64,000 bases of DNA, taken from positions 372,001 to 436,000 of the forward strand of contig JAYQTK010000002.1 of NCBI GenBank assembly GCA_038147335.1, in the 5' to 3' direction. Shown piece by piece: positions 1-7,276 of the stretch. Source of the DNA: Marisimplicoccus sp038147335. GTDB lineage: Bacteria > Bacteroidota > Bacteroidia > Flavobacteriales > Flavobacteriaceae. Every line of letters starts with the position of its first letter. Position 1 is the first letter of the stretch. Under the pieces are notes generated by a model that searched no databases, was not told the DNA's origin, and saw only the letters and a list, made by a program, of their open reading frames with translations. A program made the position numbers and the translations under genes.

Positions 1-1
1 T

Positions 2-283
2 CATGGCGGTAATCCATATGTGACTCCTGAGAATTTTAATGGTTATAAATCTGCTATCAATGCATATAGAGACAGTTTTGGTAAAGATCCAATACCTCAA
101 AAAGATGGTGGAAGTATTCCAATTGTACCAATGTTTGAGAGTATTTTAGGAATTAAAACAGTTCTAATGGGATTTGGATTAGACAGTGACGCAATTCACT
201 CTCCAAACGAAAACTTTGGAATAAAAAATTTCTTTATTGGGATTGATACAATTCAAAATTTCTACAAGTATTTTGGAAATTAA
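2..283 (+). CDS. M20 family metallopeptidase (dipeptidase), C-terminal end
   Basis: This is the 3' end of a gene that begins before the window; the reading frame is open from base 2, so the GTG at base 20 is an internal Val codon and not the start. The residues match the end of M20 dipeptidases: a GGSIPIVPMFE stretch, then GFGLDSDAIHSPNENF, where the His-Ser-Pro-Asn-Glu segment carries a late metal ligand of the family, then a final helix ending in YKYFGN. M20 enzymes use two zinc ions to cleave dipeptides or short peptides. The stop overlaps the convergent ruvC stop by 4 nt. The family call is firm; the substrate is not known. Confidence 0.85.
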   Translation, partial: HGGNPYVTPENFNGYKSAINAYRDSFGKDPIPQKDGGSIPIVPMFESILGIKTVLMGFGLDSDAIHSPNENFGIKNFFIGIDTIQNFYKYFGN

Positions 284-843
284 ACTAGTTTGTCAGGGTT
301 TTTACTTATGTAACTAGCCCAATTTGAAAATTCTTTCTTTGAGCTAGAGTTACCAAAATTAAAATAATGGCAAACTGCAGCTGCTAAACCATCAGTAGAA
401 TCTAGATTTTTTGGCATTTCTTTAATATCTAGCATGGTTTTAAGCATTTTAGCAACTTGCTCTTTAGAGGAGTTACCGTTGCCTGTAATTGCCATTTTAA
501 TTTTTTTTGGAGAATATTCTGTAATTGGAATATCAAGATTAAGTGCTGCAGCCATTGATACACCTTGAGCCCTTCCCAGTTTTAACATAGATTGAACATT
601 TTTGCCAAAAAATGGAGATTCAATTGCTACAAAATTAGGATTATGTTGTTTTATTAGTTCTGAGGTCTTATTAAAAATTTCTGAAAGTTTTGCGCTATGA
701 TCATTTTTTTTTGAGAGTTTAAATTCAATCAGATCAACAAGTTCCATCTGATTATTTTTTATTCTAATTACTCCAAATCCTGTAATATTAGTTCCTGGAT
801 CTATCCCCATTATTATTGTATTATCAGGAACTTTATTATTCAT
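280..843 (-). CDS. ruvC: Crossover junction endodeoxyribonuclease RuvC
   Basis: RuvC cuts Holliday junctions during recombinational repair, working with the RuvAB motor. The 187-residue product has the RNase H-like fold motifs in order: MGIDPGT near the N terminus with the first catalytic Asp, AIESPFFGKN with the catalytic Glu, the GRAQGV segment, and DSTDGLAAAVCH near residue 150 with the two C-terminal acidic residues. All four acidic positions are present. The ATG at 843 overlaps the end of the upstream TonB-like lipoprotein gene by 8 nt, so the two are probably co-transcribed. Length is normal for the family. Confidence 0.95.
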   Translation of the reverse strand: MNNKVPDNTIIMGIDPGTNITGFGVIRIKNNQMELVDLIEFKLSKKNDHSAKLSEIFNKTSELIKQHNPNFVAIESPFFGKNVQSMLKLGRAQGVSMAAALNLDIPITEYSPKKIKMAITGNGNSSKEQVAKMLKTMLDIKEMPKNLDSTDGLAAAVCHYFNFGNSSSKKEFSNWASYISKNPDKLV

Positions 844-1306
844 AATTAAACCTAAATGGCAGATTAAATTTTACTTCAACGTATTCTCCTACGTTTGTTT
901 TAACAGCAGGAAGAGCTTTTTTAATTCCACTTACTGCATCTTTTAATATTGTTAAAGACTCAACATTCAATTTATTATCTGGAGATAATTTATCTAAAAT
1001 AAAATTACCCTCTGAATCTATCTTTATTGTTAATCTATATTGAGTTGTATCCAAGGGGAAAGTCTTATCAGACATAAACTCATTCATTTCAGTTTCAATT
1101 ATATTTCTAAAACATAATAAACCTTCATCACCATTAAGATCGACACATTCCTCAAAAGTTGGTAACTGATCATTTTTAGACCAAGAAGAAGCTGATAGAA
1201 TCTCTGATTCTGAAACTTTAAGATTATTGGTACATGAATAATTAATGATTAAAATTATTAACCACTTATTAGAGAACTTAATGTTATTCTTAATTAAGTT
1301 AAGCAC
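836..1306 (-). CDS. TonB-like C-terminal domain lipoprotein
   Basis: The 156-residue protein starts at a GTG and has a short hydrophobic segment ending in INYSC, a plausible lipobox. A PTFEEC motif followed by a second Cys (LLCF) and a C-terminal section with VSGIKKALPAVKTNVGEYVEVKF and a final LPFRF strand resemble the C-terminal TonB-type domain of many small Bacteroidota energy-transducer-like proteins. It lacks the long Pro-rich periplasmic linker of a full TonB, so a role in energising transport is doubtful. It lies directly before ruvC with overlapping ends. The domain assignment is by pattern only. Confidence 0.6.
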   Translation of the reverse strand: MLNLIKNNIKFSNKWLIILIINYSCTNNLKVSESEILSASSWSKNDQLPTFEECVDLNGDEGLLCFRNIIETEMNEFMSDKTFPLDTTQYRLTIKIDSEGNFILDKLSPDNKLNVESLTILKDAVSGIKKALPAVKTNVGEYVEVKFNLPFRFNYE

Positions 1307-1328
1307 AACTAAAATTACGATTTTTTTA

Positions 1329-1336
1329 TAGCTTTG
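1329..1336 (+). promoter_or_regulatory. Bacteroidota-type -7 element TAGCTTTG
   Basis: TAGCTTTG matches the TAnnTTTG consensus and lies only 4 nt before the ATG at 1341. No clear TTTG is seen at -33. If used, transcription would start at or just inside the start codon, giving a leaderless or nearly leaderless mRNA for the small membrane protein and the Nramp gene. Confidence 0.5.
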
Positions 1337-1340
1337 TCCA

Positions 1341-1538
1341 ATGGAGATATTTCTAATCTCAATTATATTAATTGCTATTGCATTTTCAGGAATAGCTATA
1401 AAGCTGATCGTTAAGAAAAATGGAGAGTTTTCAGGAACTTGTGCTAGTCAAAGCCCATTTCTTCAAAATTCTGATGAGCCATGCGGAATATGTGGTAAGA
1501 TTCCTACAAGTTCCGAATGTGCAAATGATTCCAAATGA
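1341..1538 (+). CDS. Small single-TM Cys-rich membrane protein (NqrM-like plan)
   Basis: The 65-residue protein has one N-terminal membrane helix (about residues 2-23) and a short soluble tail with four cysteines in the pattern GTCAS, then CGICG, then SSEC. This plan, a helix followed by a compact Cys cluster, resembles the NqrM/DUF539 group needed for maturation of the Na+-NQR complex and other small metal-handling membrane proteins. Its stop overlaps the start of the Nramp-type transporter by 4 nt (ATGA), so the two are translationally coupled. A role in metal handling is inferred from the cysteines and this linkage; no nqr genes lie in the window. Confidence 0.55.
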   Translation: MEIFLISIILIAIAFSGIAIKLIVKKNGEFSGTCASQSPFLQNSDEPCGICGKIPTSSECANDSK

Positions 1539-2749
1539 TTAAAGCTATTTCAAAACTTGGGCCAGGGTTACTTTTTGCAGGAGCTGCAATTGGGGTTTCT
1601 CACCTTGTACAATCTACTAGAGCTGGAGCTGATTTTGGTTTTGGGTTAATATGGGCACTTGTTTTAGTCAATTTATTTAAATATCCTTTCTTCCAATATG
1701 GACCTAGATATGCAATTGCTACAGGAGAAAGTTTATTAGATGGATATTATAAAATTGGTAAGTTTTTTTTAATAGCATATTTTATTTTAAATATTTTAAC
1801 AATGTTTACTATTCAGACTGCCGTTACGATAGTTACTGCTGGACTTGCCTCAAGCCTTTTTGGTTTTACTGATAACATGGTTATTTGGAGTTTAATAATA
1901 ACTGTATCGTGCTACTTAATTTTATTAGTTGGTAAATATAATTTACTAGATAAGATGATTAAGATTATTATTTTAATTTTAGCAATTAGTACAATTCTTT
2001 CTACTGGTGTAGCTTCTTTAAATTCTATGGAAGCATACAGTTTTGAACAGGTATTTCCATCAGGTGCAGGTTTAGTTTTTTTAGTAGCTTTTTTGGGGTG
2101 GATGCCAGCTCCTTTAGATATTTCTATATGGCATTCTATTTGGGCTATAGAAAAAAATAAAACTCAAAAAATAACAAAAAAAGATAGTCTATTTGATTTC
2201 AATGTTGGATATATAGCAACCGTTTTTTTAGGTATCTGTTTTGTTAGTCTTGGTGCACTTGTAATGTATAATTCAGGAATTAGTTTTTCAAGTAGTGGGA
2301 GTGTATTTGCAGGTCAGCTTATAGAACTTTATACTTCAAACTTAGGAGACAACTTATATTTAATTATATCAATATGTGCATTTACAACTATGCTTAGTAC
2401 TACAATTACTACCCTTGATGCATCTCCAAGAACTATGTCAAGAGCTACCCAATTATTAACAAAAAATTCTAATAAGAATTACTATTTTCATTGGATATCT
2501 ATACTAGCGATAGGAACAATGTTAATATTTTATTTCTTACTATCCGAAATGGGTGCCTTAGTTGAAATTGCAACTGTATTATCCTTTATTACTGCACCAT
2601 TTTATGCAATATTAAATTATAAGCTTGTTACAAGTAAAAATATGCCTGATCAGCATAAGCCTTCTAAATCATTAAGAATTTTAAGTATAGCTGGAATTTT
2701 ATTTTTAAGTCTTTTTGCATTTGGATACATTTTGACCAGGTTTATATAG
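1535..2749 (+). CDS. Nramp-like metal ion transporter, divergent
   Basis: The 404-residue protein has about 11 membrane helices and follows the Nramp plan. TM1 begins GPGLLFAGAAIG and ends STRAGA, which aligns with the Nramp GPG...AGA framework, and a WMPAPLDIS segment sits where TM6 carries the MPH motif. The family moves divalent metals (Mn2+, Fe2+) with protons across the inner membrane. The TM1 metal-binding DPGN is replaced by GVSH here, while the TM6 Met-Pro is kept, so the substrate may differ from Mn/Fe. It is coupled to the preceding Cys-rich protein. The end of the gene contains the -33 part of the lipA promoter. Confidence 0.8.
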   Translation: MIKAISKLGPGLLFAGAAIGVSHLVQSTRAGADFGFGLIWALVLVNLFKYPFFQYGPRYAIATGESLLDGYYKIGKFFLIAYFILNILTMFTIQTAVTIVTAGLASSLFGFTDNMVIWSLIITVSCYLILLVGKYNLLDKMIKIIILILAISTILSTGVASLNSMEAYSFEQVFPSGAGLVFLVAFLGWMPAPLDISIWHSIWAIEKNKTQKITKKDSLFDFNVGYIATVFLGICFVSLGALVMYNSGISFSSSGSVFAGQLIELYTSNLGDNLYLIISICAFTTMLSTTITTLDASPRTMSRATQLLTKNSNKNYYFHWISILAIGTMLIFYFLLSEMGALVEIATVLSFITAPFYAILNYKLVTSKNMPDQHKPSKSLRILSIAGILFLSLFAFGYILTRFI

Positions 2750-2761
2750 TTTGTATCTTTG
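2731..2761 (+). promoter_or_regulatory. lipA promoter (TTTG-N19-TATCTTTG)
   Basis: TTTG at 2731-2734 and TATCTTTG at 2754-2761 are exactly 19 nt apart, matching the Bacteroidota sigma factor consensus in both boxes. The -33 box lies inside the end of the Nramp-like gene. The ATG at 2768 begins 6 nt after the last G, so the transcript would begin at or next to the start codon. Confidence 0.75.
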
Positions 2762-2767
2762 CATGAT

Positions 2768-3685
2768 ATGTCTGAGACAAAAACAGTAAATCAAGGCTGG
2801 GTAAAACTAAATCTGCCAAAATCTGACTCTAAAGAAAAGGTTAGGACTAAAAAACCTGATTGGATTAGAGTTAAACTTCCAATAGGTAAGAAGTATACTC
2901 AACTAAGATCAACAGTTGAAGAAAATAAACTTCATACAATATGTGTTTCTGGAAATTGCCCAAATATGGGAGAATGCTGGACTGAAGGTACTGCTACATT
3001 TATGATTTTAGGAAACATTTGTACTAGATCATGTGGTTTTTGTAATGTACAGACAGGAAGCCCATTGCCAGTTGATGAGCTTGAGCCTTTCAAAGTTGCC
3101 AGGTCAATAAATATAATGGGTGTTAAACATGCAGTAATTACATCTGTTGATAGAGATGATATTAAAGATGGTGGTTCCATTATTTGGGCAGAAACTGTCA
3201 ACGCAATCAGAGATCTAAATCCAAATACAACTATTGAAACTTTGATTCCTGATTTTAAAGGAGAAACTGATAATATTGATAGAATAATTAAAGTTGCTCC
3301 TGAAGTAGTCTCTCATAATCTAGAAACTGTTAGAAGACTAACAAAAGAGGTAAGAATACAAGCTAAATACGATAGGAGTTTAGAGGTTTTGAAATATTTA
3401 AAAGAAAGTGGTATTTCAAGGACGAAATCAGGTGTTATGCTTGGTTTAGGAGAAAAGAGAGAAGAAGTACTTGAAACTCTTGATGATCTTAGAAGTGTTG
3501 GAGTTGATATAGTTACTTTAGGTCAATATCTCCAGCCTTCAAAAAAACACCTTCCTGTTGTTGATTTTATTACACCAGACGAGTTTAAAGAGTACGAAAT
3601 TATAGGTAAAGAGATGGGCTTCAGGCATGTTGAAAGTGGTCCTCTAGTTAGATCTTCATACAAGGCACACAAACACATTCATTAA
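2768..3685 (+). CDS. lipA: Lipoyl synthase
   Basis: LipA is a radical SAM enzyme that inserts two sulfur atoms into octanoyl chains on lipoyl-dependent enzymes. The auxiliary cluster motif CVSGNCPNMGEC (CX4CX5C) lies near residue 60 and the radical SAM motif CTRSCGFC near residue 85. The C-terminal GPLVRSSYKA segment provides the conserved Ser ligand. I chose the ATG at 2768; a TTG at 2759 would add three residues but lies within the promoter. The product, about 305 residues, is of normal length. lipB, the partner enzyme, is at 30966-31670. The stop overlaps the convergent lpxK by 4 nt. Confidence 0.96.
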   Translation: MSETKTVNQGWVKLNLPKSDSKEKVRTKKPDWIRVKLPIGKKYTQLRSTVEENKLHTICVSGNCPNMGECWTEGTATFMILGNICTRSCGFCNVQTGSPLPVDELEPFKVARSINIMGVKHAVITSVDRDDIKDGGSIIWAETVNAIRDLNPNTTIETLIPDFKGETDNIDRIIKVAPEVVSHNLETVRRLTKEVRIQAKYDRSLEVLKYLKESGISRTKSGVMLGLGEKREEVLETLDDLRSVGVDIVTLGQYLQPSKKHLPVVDFITPDEFKEYEIIGKEMGFRHVESGPLVRSSYKAHKHIH

Positions 3686-4698
3686 TAGTTTTCTACAAAC
3701 TCATTAACCACTTCATCAAAACTTGTTTGATTCAAATTTTTTGGAAACTCAATTGATACTTCTAAATAATATATTTCATCTCTATTTATTTTTGGCTTTA
3801 ATCTACCAAAGTCTTTCTCTGTTGTAATAATTTTTTTATTCTTTGAGACAGAAAGTATTTTATCAATTGATGATTTTTTAAAATTATAATGATCTGAATA
3901 TTTTAAGTGCTTGAACTTGAGGTTTTTGTTTTCAAGGTATTTAACCAAATATGAGGAATCTGCAATTCCAGTAACTAATATGAATTCCTCTTCTTTAAGA
4001 TCGTCAATATGAATAGTTAAATCATCTGATTTAAGGTTTTTCTTGTAAGAAATAGTACTAAAAAAAACTTTTTGGTTTTCATCTGGATTTAACTTTTCTA
4101 TAAAATCTAATTTATCTTTATTAGACAAATCATCTGGACATTTAGTAATTATTATAAGGTCAGCTCGTTTAGATGAATTTTTATTCTCTCTTAGATTACC
4201 AACAGGAAGAATTTCATCTTTGTAATATGGATATTTAAAAGTTGTAGTTAATAGCATTAATCCAGGCTTTACATATCTATGTTGAAATATATCATCCCAA
4301 ATACTGATTTGAGTATTAGGCAAATTATTTAAAATTAACTTCATTCCTTTTCTTCTGTCCTCACAAACAACAACATTAATTTCAGGATGTTTTGAATAAA
4401 ATTGATAGGGTTCATCTCCAATCTCATATGCCGAAGATTTTGAGGTAGCTTGAATAAAACCACTTGTATCCCTGTTGTATCCCCTACTTAAAGTAGTTAA
4501 ACTATATTTTATTTTTAGAAGTTCTATTAAATAATCAACTAACATTGATTTTCCTGTCCCTCCCGTTGATAAGTTTCCAACTCCAATAGTTGGAATTTTG
4601 TACTGAACTGAATTAATTAAGCCTATATCAAATAAAAAGTTTCTTAAAGCTGTGATTAAGTCATATACAATTGATAAAGGGTATAACAGAAATTTCAT
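3682..4698 (-). CDS. lpxK: Tetraacyldisaccharide 4'-kinase
   Basis: LpxK phosphorylates the lipid A disaccharide precursor at the 4' position on the inner face of the inner membrane. The 338-residue product begins with a membrane-associating helix, followed by the Walker A region VGNLSTGGTGKS near residue 45, the SRGYNR segment, CEDRRKG, and the Walker B-like WDDIFQHRYV. These are all hallmarks of LpxK. It is transcribed away from nif3, and its start region at 4698 faces that gene's promoter. Nothing appears truncated. Confidence 0.95.
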   Translation of the reverse strand: MKFLLYPLSIVYDLITALRNFLFDIGLINSVQYKIPTIGVGNLSTGGTGKSMLVDYLIELLKIKYSLTTLSRGYNRDTSGFIQATSKSSAYEIGDEPYQFYSKHPEINVVVCEDRRKGMKLILNNLPNTQISIWDDIFQHRYVKPGLMLLTTTFKYPYYKDEILPVGNLRENKNSSKRADLIIITKCPDDLSNKDKLDFIEKLNPDENQKVFFSTISYKKNLKSDDLTIHIDDLKEEEFILVTGIADSSYLVKYLENKNLKFKHLKYSDHYNFKKSSIDKILSVSKNKKIITTEKDFGRLKPKINRDEIYYLEVSIEFPKNLNQTSFDEVVNEFVENY

Positions 4699-4722
4699 TT
4701 TTTTTCACCTAAAAGATAGTAT

Positions 4723-4730
4723 TATATTTG
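4723..4730 (+). promoter_or_regulatory. -7 element TATATTTG upstream of the Nif3 gene
   Basis: TATATTTG fits TAnnTTTG and lies 17 nt before the ATG at 4748, in the short gap between the divergent lpxK and nif3 genes. No good -33 box is seen. Confidence 0.55.
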
Positions 4731-4747
4731 CAATCAATCTAATACCA

Positions 4748-5539
4748 ATGAGAGTTATTGAAATTGCAAAAATTATTGACAGTTGGATGCCAACTTCTAT
4801 TGCAGAAGATTTTGATAATGTAGGTCTTATTATAGGTGATCCTGAATCAAAAATAACCTCAATATTGATTACTCTTGATACTACTGAGGATGTTGTAGAA
4901 GAGGCGATTAATAAAGGCTGTAATTTGATAGTTAGTTATCATCCCATAATTTTTAATGGTTTGAAACAAATCACTAATGATAGCTATGTTCAAAAATCTG
5001 TTATAAAAGCAGTTAAAAATAATATTTCAGTTTATGCGATTCATACTTCATTGGATAATCATCCAAAAGGTATTAGTTATCTGTTATCTGATTTAATTGG
5101 CTTGAATAATATTTCTGTTCTGTTACCCAAAGAAGAAAAATTAAATAAAATTAAAATAGGTTTAGGGTCTATTGGAGAACTAGAAAAACCTATGGATGAA
5201 ATTACCTTTTTTGACTTACTTAAAAATAAATTAGGTTTAAAATATCTAAGACATACTAATAAATTAAATAAAAAGATTTCTAAGGTATCAGTTGTAGTAG
5301 GTTCAGGAAGCTTTGCAATAAAAGATTCAATTGAATCAAATGTTGATGCTTTTATTACTTCAGACTTCAAATATCATAACTTCTTTGAAGCTGATAACAA
5401 AGCTATTTTAATTGACATTGGACATTATGAAAGTGAAAAACACATAAAATTGTTTATTAAGGAATTTCTTAATAAAAAATTACCTAATTTTACGGTCCTT
5501 TTATCCGAACAAAATATTAACCCGGTAAACTATTATTAA
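4748..5539 (+). CDS. Nif3-like dinuclear metal centre protein (short form)
   Basis: Nif3/YbgI proteins form toroidal hexamers with a two-metal site; their cellular role is poorly defined (GTP cyclohydrolase I type 2 homologues). I start it at the ATG at 4748 (MRVIEIAKIIDSW), since 32 upstream in-frame codons run into lpxK and the promoter. Metal-site motifs are visible: NVGLIIGD, SYHPIIF, AIHTSLDNHPKG and, near the C terminus, DIGHYESE. The length is 263 residues. Many Bacteroidota homologues are near 360 residues, with a PII-like insert between the two halves; here PKEEKLNKIKI runs directly into GLGSIGELE, so the insert is missing. The zinc-ribbon-type gene follows after 1 nt, a common pairing. 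Confidence 0.9.
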   Translation: MRVIEIAKIIDSWMPTSIAEDFDNVGLIIGDPESKITSILITLDTTEDVVEEAINKGCNLIVSYHPIIFNGLKQITNDSYVQKSVIKAVKNNISVYAIHTSLDNHPKGISYLLSDLIGLNNISVLLPKEEKLNKIKIGLGSIGELEKPMDEITFFDLLKNKLGLKYLRHTNKLNKKISKVSVVVGSGSFAIKDSIESNVDAFITSDFKYHNFFEADNKAILIDIGHYESEKHIKLFIKEFLNKKLPNFTVLLSEQNINPVNYY

Positions 5540-5540
5540 A

Positions 5541-6314
5541 ATGGCAAAAAAAGTTGAAACATCAGTAGAGGAAAAATTAAGAGCACTTTTTGATCTTCAG
5601 TTAATTGATTCAAGAATTGATCAAATAAGAAGTATAAGAGGTGAGCTACCATTAGAAGTAGAAGATCTGGAAAATGAAATAGCTGGACTAAATAAAAGAC
5701 TTGAGAGTTTCGAAAATGAGATTAAAGAAAGTCAAGATGGTATCAAATTTGAAGAAAATGCTATTACAACTTCAAAGGCTAATCATAAAAAATATGAGGC
5801 TGACTTAAAAAAAGTTAGAAATAATAGAGAGTATAATGCAATAGTCAAGGAGCAAGAGTTTCAAGAACTTGAAATAAAATTATCTGAGAAGAAGATTGCA
5901 CAATACAAGGAAACTATAGATAGTAAGACTTCAGTTATAGATGAACTAAAAGATAAAATTAAAGATCGTAAATCTCATTTAAAAAATAAAAACTCTGAGT
6001 TAGGAGAGATTCTTAAAGAAACTGAGAAAGAAGAAAAAACTCTTCTAGAAAAATCTAAAGAGTTTGAGAAGAAGATTGAAGATAACTTAATATCTGCTTA
6101 CAAAAGAATAAGGTCAAATGTCAAGAATGGATTAGCAATTGTTCCTGTAGAGAGAAATGCATCTGGTGGTTCATATTTTACTATTCCACCTCAAGTTCAG
6201 ATGGAAATTGCTTCAAGACAAAAAATAATTACCGACGAATATAGTGGAAGAATTTTAGTTGATCCAAAACTTGCTGAGGAGGAGATGGAAAAGATGAAGT
6301 CAATATTCTCTTAA
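5541..6314 (+). CDS. Coiled-coil protein of the C4 zinc-ribbon family, cysteines absent
   Basis: The 257-residue protein has a long charged coiled coil (about residues 10-190) and a C-terminal segment ASGGSYFTIPPQVQMEIASR ending near SGRILVDP. This aligns with the zinc ribbon of the family, typically CGGCF..IPPQ.Q......I.CE.CGRIL, usually described as nucleic-acid-binding. The positions of all four zinc-binding Cys are Ser, Ser, Asp and Ser here, and the protein has no Cys in this region, so it cannot form a classical C4 zinc site. The surrounding IPPQ and GRIL residues are kept, so the fold is probably retained. It follows nif3 after 1 nt. Its function is unknown. Confidence 0.8.
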   Translation: MAKKVETSVEEKLRALFDLQLIDSRIDQIRSIRGELPLEVEDLENEIAGLNKRLESFENEIKESQDGIKFEENAITTSKANHKKYEADLKKVRNNREYNAIVKEQEFQELEIKLSEKKIAQYKETIDSKTSVIDELKDKIKDRKSHLKNKNSELGEILKETEKEEKTLLEKSKEFEKKIEDNLISAYKRIRSNVKNGLAIVPVERNASGGSYFTIPPQVQMEIASRQKIITDEYSGRILVDPKLAEEEMEKMKSIFS

Positions 6315-6315
6315 A

Positions 6316-7272
6316 TTATAATTCAGACTTAGAAAAAATCTCTTTATTTTCTCCATTTACATAGTCCATGTATGTAAAACCTGGTTCAATGCTATAGGAG
6401 CCTACTTCACCTTTTTTATTCATAGCTATATAAGCTACTTGAAATTTATTTTCTTGTGAGTTGTTTGAAACTATTCTTTTGACAGCTTTCTCACATGCCT
6501 CTTGAGGTGACAAACCTTGTCTCATTAACTCAACGACTAGAAAAGATCCAACAGTTTTCACAACCTCTTCACCTAAACCTGTCGCAACTGCTCCTCCAAT
6601 TTTATTATCAATAAAAAGACCTGAACCAATAATAGGGGAATCCCCAACTCTACCCTTCATTTTATATGCTAATCCGCTTGTTGTACATGCTCCAGATAAG
6701 TTATTATTTTTATCAATACATAACATTCCAATTGTATCATGATTCTCAATATTTATAATTGGTCTATAATCTTGATCTTTTAACCACTCTTCCCATTCTT
6801 TTTTAGATTGATCAGTTAATAAATCTGTTTTTTTATATCCCTGAGAAATTGCAAATTCTTCAGCACCTTTTCCTGATAACATTACGTGTGGTGTTTTTTC
6901 CATTACATCTTTAGCTAATCTTGCAACATTTACTATATTTTCTACAGCAACAACAGAACCACAATCTCCAAGGTGATTCATAACACATGCATCAAGCGTA
7001 ACTTTTCCAGTTCTATCAGGAGCACCTCCATAACCAACAGTTGTATTTTTTGGATTTTCTTCTTCGATTGCAACACCTGCAACAGCAGCATCTAATGCAT
7101 GTTCACCTTTATCTAGCATCTGACCAGCTTTTTGATTCGCTTCAGTTGTTTTCCATGTTGATATTGATCTTACCATTGGGGTAAAATTTAAGTTTACAGC
7201 TCTTAATTTAGTTGACATAGCAGATACTATACCAACACTAAATATATCAAAAATAAAGTTTCGTCTTTTCAT
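6316..7272 (-). CDS. N4-(beta-N-acetylglucosaminyl)-L-asparaginase family (Ntn hydrolase)
   Basis: Glycosylasparaginases cleave the GlcNAc-Asn bond of glycopeptides after self-processing at a Thr nucleophile. The 318-residue precursor has an N-terminal signal-like segment with a twin Arg (MKRRNFIFDIFSVG), the KGEHALDAAVAG segment, GYGGAPD, and the processing site NHDTIGM near residue 170, where Thr becomes the new N terminus. Downstream GRVGDSPIIGSGLF and GGAVATGLGEE complete the substrate site. It is probably exported and would help degrade glycoproteins. It follows the M48 protease gene after 4 nt and ends 1 nt from the convergent zinc-ribbon-family gene. Confidence 0.9.
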   Translation of the reverse strand: MKRRNFIFDIFSVGIVSAMSTKLRAVNLNFTPMVRSISTWKTTEANQKAGQMLDKGEHALDAAVAGVAIEEENPKNTTVGYGGAPDRTGKVTLDACVMNHLGDCGSVVAVENIVNVARLAKDVMEKTPHVMLSGKGAEEFAISQGYKKTDLLTDQSKKEWEEWLKDQDYRPIINIENHDTIGMLCIDKNNNLSGACTTSGLAYKMKGRVGDSPIIGSGLFIDNKIGGAVATGLGEEVVKTVGSFLVVELMRQGLSPQEACEKAVKRIVSNNSQENKFQVAYIAMNKKGEVGSYSIEPGFTYMDYVNGENKEIFSKSEL

Positions 7273-7276
7273 AGTT

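Noticed and set aside
2932..3201. Minus-strand open frame inside lipA
   Set aside because: It lies within the conserved radical SAM part of lipA and is only a shadow.
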